DNA from: Betaproteobacteria bacterium
GTDB lineage: Bacteria > Pseudomonadota > Gammaproteobacteria > Burkholderiales > SG8-41
Reading direction: 5' to 3'
Length of the DNA stretch: 6,409 nt
Assembly (NCBI GenBank): GCA_023266245.1
Contig: JAHFRO010000136.1
Coordinates: 1 to 6,409 of the forward strand
Below the pieces are notes generated by a model. The model had not been told where the DNA came from and did no database searches. It saw only the letters and a list, made by a program, of their open reading frames with translations. Within the stretch, counting starts at the first letter, position 1; the number at the start of each line of letters is the position of its first letter. Both the position numbers and the translations under genes were made by a program. Below are positions 1 through 5,380 of the stretch, piece by piece.

Positions 1-187
1 CGTCGTAGTGGATCACCTGCGAGACACCGAATTTGGCCTTGAGCTGGCCGTCGATGCGCTTGCCGATCTTGGCCATGCTGGTCCAGCCGTTGTTGAGATA
101 GCCCAGCGTCTTGCCCTTGAGCCCGCTCACCGCGGGAACGGCGAGCTGCTTCGCGGGGTTCGGGCTTCTCGGGTCGAGGTACTGCAT
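1..187 (-). CDS. UGSC-family (seleno)protein, N-terminal part only (runs off the left edge)
   Basis: Only the first 62 codons are present. The ATG at 187-185 is preceded by a strong ribosome binding site, AAGGAG at 198-193, with 5 nt spacing, so the start is secure. The peptide begins MQYLDPRSPNPAKQL, then shows a G-L-K-G-K-T-L-G-Y-L-N-N-G segment (residues 22-34), a helix-like stretch with many lysines, and F-G-V-S-Q-V-I (53-59). This order (LDP near the start, L-x-GK-x-x-G-x-L-x-NG, then a short helix and a beta strand) matches what I recall of the family named for its U-G-S-C motif, in which the first position is selenocysteine or cysteine. Biochemical function is, as far as I know, unestablished. 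The motif lies downstream of residue 62, so Sec versus Cys cannot be decided here. It follows the 349-residue gene after a 12-nt gap, implying one operon. The nearby selA and selB favour a genuine selenoprotein. Family assignment rests on the N-terminus and context alone. Confidence 0.62.
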   Translation of the reverse strand, partial: MQYLDPRSPNPAKQLAVPAVSGLKGKTLGYLNNGWTSMAKIGKRIDGQLKAKFGVSQVIHYD

Positions 188-199
188 AGTTGCTCCTTC

Positions 200-1249
200 C
201 TATTGGCGCGGGATTTCAATCAGCTGCGTGACCATCTCGGTGCTGGAAAAGCTCGGGATGTAGGTCACGTGATAGGCTTCCGGACCGCCCGCCACCAGGA
301 TCGCGATGTCCTCGGGCCGGCGGCACAACTGGATGCTGCGGCTTCGGTCCCAGTCATTATAGATCGGGTGCGAGATCTGCTTTTCCTCGGGCAGGCCGGA
401 AAGGGGAATGAGCGTGCGCGGGAAGAGCTCCTTCTTGATCCGCGCCTTGTCCCAGCCGTGCTCGGCGAAGATCCTGGCGTGCCCCGGAGAAAACACGACG
501 ACGGGATTGCCGGTGCCGCGGAGATAGCCGTTGTTGCCGTAGCAGGCCATGCCGTTGGCGACCATGTGCACGATGCTCTCGGGAGTGAGGAAGCAGGCGT
601 AGAGGTTCTGTGTCCCCTGTCCGCCGAACACGGTGACGGTGCTCTGCTCGCGCCGGTATCCGAGCTCGACGTGGAACGGCTCCCACGGGCTTTCCTCCTC
701 GAGCTCGCCGAAGCAGAAGCTGAAGCGGCCGGGGTAGCCGTGGATGGATTTCGAGACATCGCCGGGCGGACAGCCGCCGATGTTGAGCAGCGCGAGTTTC
801 ACCGCGCGCCCGATCGTGGCGTTGGCGCGAAAGCCGGGGCCCATGCAGCCGCGGCCGCAGTGGATTCCGATCTGCTTGCGGATCGGGCCGTTCACGACGA
901 GCACCGGCGAAACCGGGTTGGTCGTCGTCTGCACGCCGAGCAGGTTGTATTTCGGTTCGGCGAGCGCGCGGATCGCCGCGATCACGACCGGGAAGTATTC
1001 GGGCAGGCAGCCCGCCATCACGGCGTTGACCGCGAGCTTTTCCACGGTCGCCGGGCCGCCCTCGGGCGGAATGTTCGCGATGACCTGGTCCGGCGGGAGC
1101 CCGACGTGATCGATCATCGCGCGCACGTATTTTTCCAGCGGCGGGATGACCGGCAGGCCGTCAGTCAGCCCCTTGCCGACCATGTCGCCGAAGAGTTCCG
1201 CGATGTCGTCCGGGCCTTCGATGCGTGGCGAAGCGAGTGCGCCTGTCAA
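200..1249 (-). CDS. Conserved protein of unknown function, likely operon partner of the UGSC-family gene
   Basis: A 349-residue protein with no signal peptide or convincing membrane segment, so probably cytoplasmic. The start is a TTG at 1249-1247, chosen because AGGGGG (1260-1255) lies 5 nt upstream and the next in-frame Met is at residue 23. Conserved-looking blocks are G-K-G-L-T-D-G-L-P-V-I-P-P (residues 25-37), A-T-V-E-K-L-A-V-N-A-V-M-A-G-C (67-81), G-V-Q-T-T-T-N-P (105-112), V-V-N-G-P-I-R (118-124), C-G-R-G-C-M-G-P-G (131-139), R-A-N-A-T-I-G-R-A (141-149) and G-G-C-P-P-G-D (158-164). Eight cysteines occur at 81, 131, 135, 160, 179, 219, 236 and 309. I recall similar uncharacterised proteins beside UGSC-family genes, but cannot name a domain or reaction. 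The glycine-, asparagine- and cysteine-rich blocks suggest a catalytic or thiol-binding protein; this is inference. It ends with TAG at 202-200, just before the Shine-Dalgarno of the next gene. The coding frame itself is very secure. Confidence 0.88.
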   Translation of the reverse strand: MTGALASPRIEGPDDIAELFGDMVGKGLTDGLPVIPPLEKYVRAMIDHVGLPPDQVIANIPPEGGPATVEKLAVNAVMAGCLPEYFPVVIAAIRALAEPKYNLLGVQTTTNPVSPVLVVNGPIRKQIGIHCGRGCMGPGFRANATIGRAVKLALLNIGGCPPGDVSKSIHGYPGRFSFCFGELEEESPWEPFHVELGYRREQSTVTVFGGQGTQNLYACFLTPESIVHMVANGMACYGNNGYLRGTGNPVVVFSPGHARIFAEHGWDKARIKKELFPRTLIPLSGLPEEKQISHPIYNDWDRSRSIQLCRRPEDIAILVAGGPEAYHVTYIPSFSSTEMVTQLIEIPRQ

Positions 1250-1254
1250 ATCGT

Positions 1255-1260
1255 CCCCCT
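1255..1260 (-). promoter_or_regulatory. Ribosome binding site that fixes a TTG start
   Basis: On the minus strand AGGGGG is followed by ACGAT and then TTG at 1249. The purine-rich stretch and 5-nt spacing support the non-ATG start of the 349-residue protein. The TTG also overlaps the TGA (1248-1246) that ends the flavoprotein-remnant frame, in a TTGA arrangement typical of translationally coupled genes. Confidence 0.6.
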
Positions 1261-1287
1261 GTAGGGTTGTTGCGTGCTGTGACCGAA

Positions 1288-1293
1288 ATTATA
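1288..1293 (-). promoter_or_regulatory. Candidate sigma70 -10 box upstream of the 349-residue gene
   Basis: A perfect TATAAT stands on the minus strand in a very GC-rich stretch, 38 nt upstream of the TTG start. It would give a leader of about 30 nt carrying the ribosome binding site. I see no good -35 hexamer at 16-18 nt and no TGn extension, so the promoter would need an activator or be weak. If real, it uncouples this gene and the UGSC-family gene from selAB transcription. It sits inside the tail of the flavoprotein-remnant reading frame. Confidence 0.4.
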
Positions 1294-1522
1294 GAGCAAC
1301 TGCGCGCGGGCATTCCGGCGATCAGCCGCCTTGCACGCGGCGCCGGCCGCGGCAGTCCCCGCTTCTTTTATCGCGTCCGCGATCAGCCCCGTGTAGCCGC
1401 GGCGCACCGCGCCGGCGGCCCACACACCCGGCAGCGCGGTTTCCAGCGCGCTGCCGGTGACAATCGCGCCTTGCGCGTCGCGCGCGATCGCCTGCGGCAG
1501 GAACTCGCTGTTGGGGGTGAGG

Positions 1523-1613
1523 CCTACGTGTCCTTTGTGGTTCAGCTTTGCTTTTATCCGCGTTTATCTGCGTCTGAATTCTTGATTTTGCTTTTCCTTG
1601 GCGTCCTTGGCGG
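1523..1613. repeat. Mosaic of short dispersed repeats at the selB 3' end
   Basis: Three repeat types lie side by side. At 1596-1613 two 9-nt copies stand in tandem, CCTTGGCGT then CCTTGGCGG. At 1555-1577 is TTATCCGCGTTTATCTGCGT followed by CTG, an imperfect duplication of a ~10-nt unit. At 1523-1540 are two related 9-nt units, CCTACGTGT and CCTTTGTGG. They overlap the selB stop codon (1566-1564), encode the last residues of SelB, and abut the flavoprotein remnant. I recall elements of this style as common intergenic repeats in environmental betaproteobacteria; copy number in this genome cannot be judged from the window. Confidence 0.6.
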
Positions 1614-3561
1614 CAAGAGCTTTTGCGGGCGCGCCGGCCGGCGCCGCGGGCCCCAGAATGGCGGCGAAGTCCTTGCGCATCTTGCGCGCGTCGCCGACGC
1701 GTTGCGTGATAGCGAGCGTATCGAGGTGTTCCAGGATCTCGATCGCGAGGCTGCGGCCGATGCCGGTGGCGTCGCGGTATTGCGCGGCGGTGAACGTGCC
1801 GTTGGCACCCGCCTGCGCCAGGGCCTGCGCGGTGGCCGCCAGCGTGGCGAGCGTGGCGCGTGGATAGAAGCGCTCCGCCGTCACCCTGATCACTTCGCCG
1901 CTGCGGCTCTTGCGGTGCAGGAAGTCCTTGAGCTTCGCTTCGTTGAGCTTGAGCTTGAGGGCGAGCTCCGGCAGCGTGGGCAGCGCGAGACCGCCTGCCT
2001 GCAGTGCCGGCAGCACGGTCTGCCACAGTTTTTCGTCTTCCGGATTGGAAGTCGCGTCGTGTCCCGGCAGGCGTACCACCGCGCCGCCGATTTCGAGCCT
2101 GCGCTCGTCCGCGAGCTCGCGCACGAGCAACTGGAATGCCTCGACGGGAAGCTGCGGCGCGAGCTGCGCGCGCAGCACCTCGGTTTCCACGCCCACCGCC
2201 TGCGGCTGGGCGCGATGGAAATCGCGCACTGCGGCGGGCACCCGTTCGCGCAAGGTGTCGCGCTGTGCCTGCGCCACGCCGATGCGGTTTTCCTTGCCGA
2301 GGACGGCGACGCCGGCGGCGGAGTAAAGCCGCATGGCGCGCTCGGGCTGGAGATTGAAAGTCCGCTCGAAGCGGGCGAGGTCCACGCCCTGGCCCCGGGC
2401 TTTGAGCAGCCCGGCGAGCGCCGCCTCGGGCGAGCCGCACTCGAGCGCGGCGAGTTCGGCGTTCCGCGCCGCTGCCGCGCGGCGCGTGGCGCCGGCGAAC
2501 GGGTCGAGCACGACACCCCCGCCCAGCGTGCGGCGCGCCGACTGGTCGCGCAGGATGAAACGGTCGCCGTTGAGCGCGCCGACCGGCTTCTCCAGCACCA
2601 GTTGCGCGCTCGTGGAGGCCCCGGGCGCAATCGCGCTGCCTCTGGGAATCGCGATGCGGGCGGTGACGTCGGCGGTTGCGAGATGCACGTGCACCGGCGT
2701 CCAGTGCTCGAGCGCGTGGGCCTCGGCGGCGAGCACGCTGACCCGCGCGTCCACGCGCTGCGTCGGCGCGTGGATTGCCTCGGCGAGCACCCAGTCGCCG
2801 CGCGCCACGGTCTCGAGGTCGGCGCCCGTCAGGTTGAGCGCGCAGCGCTGCCCGGCCTGCGCGTGCTCCGCGGCGAGACCGCGGATCTGGATGCCGCGCA
2901 CGCGCACCGGCGTGCCTTTGGGGGAGACCACCAGCTTGTCGCCGGGAGCGACGCTCCCGTTGAATACGGTGCCCGTCACCACCGTTCCGCTGCCGGCGAT
3001 GGTGAAAGCGCGGTCTATGGCAAGCCGGAAATGCTGGCCCTCGACTTTGCGGGCAATAAGCGCTTCGGCCGCCGCGGCGAGCCTCTGCTTGAGTTCCGCG
3101 ATGCCGGCGCTGGTTACGGCTGAGACTGCGAGCACCGGTACGCCCGCGAGTTGGGTCGGGGCGAGCAGGGCGGTGACCTCGGAGGCGGCTTTTGCGACCT
3201 GCTCGGGCGCAACGCGGTCGGTCTTGGTGATGACCGCAATGCCCCGGCTGATTCCGAGCAGGTCGAGGATGTGCAGGTGCTCGACGGTCTGCGGCATGAC
3301 GCCGTCGTCGGCGGCGACCACCAGCAGCGCGAAATCAATCCCGCACACCCCCGCGAGCATGTTGCGGATGAAGCGCTCGTGACCCGGCACGTCCACGAAG
3401 CCGATCAGGGCCCCGCTCTCGAGCGGCCAGTAGGCGAAACCGAGGTCGATGGAGATGCCGCGCGCCTTCTCTTCCGGCAGCCGGTCGGTGTCCACGCCGG
3501 TCAGCGTCTTCACCAGCAGCGTCTTGCCGTGGTCTATGTGGCCTGCGGTCGCGACGATCAT
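1564..3561 (-). CDS. selB: Selenocysteine-specific translation elongation factor SelB
   Basis: A GTPase that carries selenocysteyl-tRNA(Sec) to the ribosome and binds the SECIS hairpin of selenoprotein mRNAs, so in-frame UGA is read as Sec. The 665 residues show P-loop G-H-I-D-H-G-K-T (7-14), switch I R-G-I-S-I-D-L-G-F-A-Y-W (34-45), G3 D-V-P-G-H-E (57-62), G4 T-K-T-D (112-115) and V-S-A (146-148). EF-Tu-like beta-barrel domains follow (about 175-355), with the F-I-L-R-D motif (335-339), then the C-terminal winged helices that bind SECIS, ending with R-D-A-T-G-I-G-R-S-L-A-I-E-I-L (596-610). Switch I has Ser37 where E. coli SelB has Thr. The ATG at 3561 follows GGGG by 8 nt, a modest ribosome binding site. 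Residues from about 639 are a low-complexity tail, and A-K-D-A-K-E (650-655) is translated from the 9-nt repeat; E. coli SelB is about 614 residues. It lies downstream of selA in the same direction, the classic selAB order. Confidence 0.97.
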   Translation of the reverse strand: MIVATAGHIDHGKTLLVKTLTGVDTDRLPEEKARGISIDLGFAYWPLESGALIGFVDVPGHERFIRNMLAGVCGIDFALLVVAADDGVMPQTVEHLHILDLLGISRGIAVITKTDRVAPEQVAKAASEVTALLAPTQLAGVPVLAVSAVTSAGIAELKQRLAAAAEALIARKVEGQHFRLAIDRAFTIAGSGTVVTGTVFNGSVAPGDKLVVSPKGTPVRVRGIQIRGLAAEHAQAGQRCALNLTGADLETVARGDWVLAEAIHAPTQRVDARVSVLAAEAHALEHWTPVHVHLATADVTARIAIPRGSAIAPGASTSAQLVLEKPVGALNGDRFILRDQSARRTLGGGVVLDPFAGATRRAAAARNAELAALECGSPEAALAGLLKARGQGVDLARFERTFNLQPERAMRLYSAAGVAVLGKENRIGVAQAQRDTLRERVPAAVRDFHRAQPQAVGVETEVLRAQLAPQLPVEAFQLLVRELADERRLEIGGAVVRLPGHDATSNPEDEKLWQTVLPALQAGGLALPTLPELALKLKLNEAKLKDFLHRKSRSGEVIRVTAERFYPRATLATLAATAQALAQAGANGTFTAAQYRDATGIGRSLAIEILEHLDTLAITQRVGDARKMRKDFAAILGPAAPAGAPAKALAAKDAKEKQNQEFRRR

Positions 3562-3578
3562 TGCGTAAACCCCAAATC

Positions 3579-3682
3579 AGCCACAGAGGTCACAGAGGAC
3601 ACAGAGAGATACCAGAGTAGTGAGTCTCATGGTTTCGATTCAATTTTCGCCTTTCTCTGTGATCTCTGTGTTCTCTGTGGCT
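3579..3682. repeat. Long imperfect inverted repeat between selA and selB, built of 9-nt units
   Basis: The left arm (3579-3607) contains CACAGAGGT, CACAGAGGA and CACAGAGAG in tandem (3582-3608). The right arm (3654-3682) contains TCTCTGTGA, TCTCTGTGT and TCTCTGTGG (3654-3680). The arms are reverse complements at 25 of 29 positions, with mismatches confined to the unit junctions. They enclose a 46-nt AT-richer loop. The right arm overlaps the selA stop (TAG, 3683-3681) and the element fills nearly the whole 119-nt selA-selB gap, ending 17 nt before the selB start. In the selAB transcript it could fold into a long hairpin that attenuates selB or stabilises the selA 3' end; alternatively it is just a dispersed MITE- or REP-like element. 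It has no adjoining U-tract, so it is not a classic terminator. Confidence 0.85.
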
Positions 3683-5102
3683 AAAGGTTTTCGAATTTCA
3701 ACTGATCAAGCTGCGCGAGGAATTCCGCCTCGTGGTCGAGACAGCGCAGGTCCATGATGAAAGTGCCGTCCTTGACGCGCCCGATAACCGGGACCGGCAG
3801 CGCGCGGAACGCCGCGGCGATCTGCGCGGCGAGCGCGCCGCGCCGCTTGCCCGGGGCGCTGACGGCGATGCCGCAGCTCGCGACGAGGTCAACCGGCAGG
3901 GAACCGCTGCCGATCTGGCTGCGCAGCGCAACGATGCCGGCCTCGGCCTTGCCCTGCAGCGCCGCCTGCACTGCGGGCAGCAACCGCTGGGCTTGCCCCT
4001 CGATCTCTGCGGGCGGGCGCGTGAGCCACTTCAGCGTCGGCAGCGTCTCCTGCAGGCGCCCGGGATCGGCGTAGAGCTTGAGCACGGTCTCCAGCGCCGC
4101 GAGCGTCATCTTGTCCACCCGCAGTGCGCGCTTCATGGGATTTTTGCGGATGCGCTCGATCAGCGATGCGCGCCCCACGATCAGTCCCGCCTGCGGGCCG
4201 CCGAGCAGCTTGTCGCCGCTGAAGGTGACGACGTCGGCGCCGGCGGCGAGCGCTTCGCGCGGCGTGGGTTCGTGGGGAAGGCCGTAATCCTCGAGATTGA
4301 CCAGCATGCCGCTGCCCAGGTCTACGATGAACGGGAGAGCGTGCTTGCGGGCGAGGGCGGCGAGATCGGCTTCGGCGACGGCCGCCGTGAAGCCGTGGAT
4401 GGCGTAATTGCTGGTGTGCACCTTCATCAGCGCCGCGCTGCGCGGCGAGATCGCGCCGGCGTAGTCCTTGAGGTGGGTGCGGTTGGTGGTGCCGACCTCT
4501 TTGAGCTTGCATCCGGCGCGCGCCATGATGTCCGGCATGCGGAACGAGCCGCCGATCTCGATCAGCTCGCCGCGCGACACCAGCACTTCCTTCTTCGGCG
4601 CGAGCGTATTCAGCACCAGATAGACCGCGGCCGCATTGTTGTTGACCACCAGCGCCGCTTCCGCGCCGGTGAGCCGGGTGAGCCAGCGCTCGACGTGATG
4701 GTCGCGCTCGCCGCGGCTGCCGCCTTCCAGGTCGAACTCGAGGTTGACCGGGCGCGTCATCGCTCGCGCCACCGCCTGCACCGCGTCCCGCGGCAGCAGC
4801 GCGCGGCCGAGATTGGTGTGCAGCACGGTGCCCGTCAGGTTGAAAACGGGCCGCAGTGAGGGTTGCGTTTGCCGGGCGAGCCGCGCCGCGCACGCGCGCG
4901 CGAATCGAGCCTCGTCGAAGGCGGAATCGGAACGGGCGGTACGGCGGACGAGTGCGGCGCGCAGCTCGGTGAGCTCCGCGCGCGCCGCTTCGGTCACCAG
5001 TGGCCGGCCGTAGCGCGCAACGAGCCCTGCAACTGCATCGAGCTTGAGCAGCCGGTCGAGTGACGGGATCGCGCGACGCGCGGAAGCCGCGGAATTCAGC
5101 AT
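3681..5102 (-). CDS. selA: L-seryl-tRNA(Sec) selenium transferase SelA
   Basis: A cytoplasmic PLP enzyme that converts Ser-tRNA(Sec) to Sec-tRNA(Sec) with selenophosphate from SelD; the bacterial enzyme is a large homo-oligomer. From the ATG at 5102 the protein has 473 residues, close to E. coli SelA (463). An N-terminal tRNA-binding region (about 1-85, with I-P-S-L-D-R-L-L at 12-19) precedes the fold-type-I PLP domain. Diagnostic blocks are N-L-T-G-T-V-L-H-T-N-L-G-R-A-L (88-102), V-N-N-N-A-A-A-V (153-160), S-R-G-E-L-I-E-I-G-G-S-F-R (176-188), E-V-G-T-T-N-R-T-H (202-210), S-G-D-K-L-L-G-G-P-Q-A-G (295-306) with Lys298 as the PLP lysine, and S-Q-I-G-S-G-S-L-P-V-D (395-405). A TTG at 5114 would add four residues; neither start has a clear Shine-Dalgarno, and ATG is preferred. 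The order selA then selB is the usual operon, but here with an inverted repeat in the gap. Confidence 0.97.
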   Translation of the reverse strand: MLNSAASARRAIPSLDRLLKLDAVAGLVARYGRPLVTEAARAELTELRAALVRRTARSDSAFDEARFARACAARLARQTQPSLRPVFNLTGTVLHTNLGRALLPRDAVQAVARAMTRPVNLEFDLEGGSRGERDHHVERWLTRLTGAEAALVVNNNAAAVYLVLNTLAPKKEVLVSRGELIEIGGSFRMPDIMARAGCKLKEVGTTNRTHLKDYAGAISPRSAALMKVHTSNYAIHGFTAAVAEADLAALARKHALPFIVDLGSGMLVNLEDYGLPHEPTPREALAAGADVVTFSGDKLLGGPQAGLIVGRASLIERIRKNPMKRALRVDKMTLAALETVLKLYADPGRLQETLPTLKWLTRPPAEIEGQAQRLLPAVQAALQGKAEAGIVALRSQIGSGSLPVDLVASCGIAVSAPGKRRGALAAQIAAAFRALPVPVIGRVKDGTFIMDLRCLDHEAEFLAQLDQLKFENL

Positions 5103-5380
5103 GGCGGGCAACAACCGAGCGTGACGCGGCGGGTGATCGCTACGACGATGCTGCGCAAATGAGCACCACGAAGGGCAACGGAGGCTTTGCAGTTTAGCTC
5201 AAGTCCGGGCCCTGTGCTATGCTCGGTGCCGCCCCGGCGCCTGCCACCCTCGGCGCAAATCAACGAGCGGTGAACGGCCGGCACGACCGCCAGACCGAGC
5301 CTTGCCGAAGCCGCGTGCGACATCGTGTGGCGGCCGGGAAAACCCGTCACTGCGGGCGCCAAGCGAGTAGAGGAAAACCT
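5103..5380. other. Divergent intergenic region between selA and the Bug-protein gene
   Basis: This 278-nt stretch must hold the control regions for both directions. On the plus strand TGCTATGCT (5215-5223) fits an extended -10. On the minus strand TAAACT (5196-5191) is a possible -10 for selA. Neither has a convincing -35 box. The two would lie about 20 bp apart, so divergent transcription could interfere or be co-regulated. I looked on both strands for a tRNA-Sec (selC), including a T-loop TTCGA with paired arms, and found none. I see no open frame with a ribosome binding site other than the extended frame noted under rejections. Confidence 0.45.
5215..5223 (+). promoter_or_regulatory. Possible extended -10 promoter for the Bug-protein gene
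   Basis: TGC-TATGCT matches the TGn-TATnnT extended -10 pattern, which can work without a good -35. Transcription would begin near 5230 and leave a GC-rich leader of about 150 nt before the ATG at 5381. This is a motif match only. Confidence 0.3.

Larger units (their letters stand above)
1246..1530 (-). pseudogene. C-terminal remnant of a thioredoxin-reductase-like flavoprotein
   Basis: The minus-strand frame from 1530 reads H-V-G-L-T-P-N-S-E-F-L, then D-A-Q-G-A-I-V-T-G, then L-P-G-V-W-A-A-G-A-V-R-R-G-Y, then a helix through D-A-I-K-E-A-G-T-A-A-A-G-A-A. This is the usual end of thioredoxin reductases and related pyridine-nucleotide disulfide oxidoreductases: a V-G-x-x-P-N-x-x-F-L turn, the G-V-F/W-A-A-G-D-V-R FAD-binding block and the final helix. 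Only about 70 residues of a normal ~310 remain. The N-terminal FAD GxGxxG motif, the NADPH domain and the CxxC active site are absent, and there is no start codon. The FAD block has Ala where Asp is usual (A-G-A-V-R). Homology begins exactly where a dispersed repeat ends (around 1523-1530). The frame runs to TGA at 1248-1246, but residues after about 1321 look non-coding and contain the TATAAT. It is in the same frame as selB, separated by the selB stop. Confidence 0.7.

Noticed and set aside
8..1264. Long plus-strand open frame (418 codons) opposite the 349-residue gene
   Set aside because: Antisense shadow of a GC-rich gene. Its product is Arg-, Ala- and Asp-rich with no recognisable motif and no ribosome binding site, while the minus strand has clear conserved blocks.
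1564..1566. TAA readthrough or a fusion of SelB with the reductase tail
   Set aside because: The two are in the same frame, but the stop is an ordinary TAA (not a Sec codon), the intervening sequence is repeat-derived, and the reductase part lacks its catalytic domain. The shared frame is probably coincidence.
1225..3123. 632-codon plus-strand open frame opposite selB
   Set aside because: The minus frame encodes unmistakable SelB GTPase and winged-helix motifs. The plus frame is low-complexity and reflects GC-skewed codon positions.
3579..3682. CRISPR array or rho-independent terminator
   Set aside because: The repeats are 9-nt tandem units without spacers, arranged as an inverted pair with a 46-nt loop and no T-tract after the stem.
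3732..4859. 375-codon plus-strand open frame opposite selA
   Set aside because: Shadow of SelA, whose PLP-site and substrate motifs are all on the minus strand.
5103..5114. TTG at 5114 as the selA start
   Set aside because: It adds only four residues without a Shine-Dalgarno. The ATG at 5102 gives a more typical length, although the evidence does not fully exclude the TTG.
5219..5380. Upstream extension of the Bug-protein gene from an in-frame ATG at 5219
   Set aside because: It would bury a good signal peptide 54 residues inside the protein, and the ATG overlaps the promoter-like -10. The ATG at 5381 has a proper ribosome binding site.
5103..5380. tRNA-Sec gene (selC) beside selA
   Set aside because: No T-loop with matching arms and no long acceptor or extra arm was found on either strand of this intergenic stretch.
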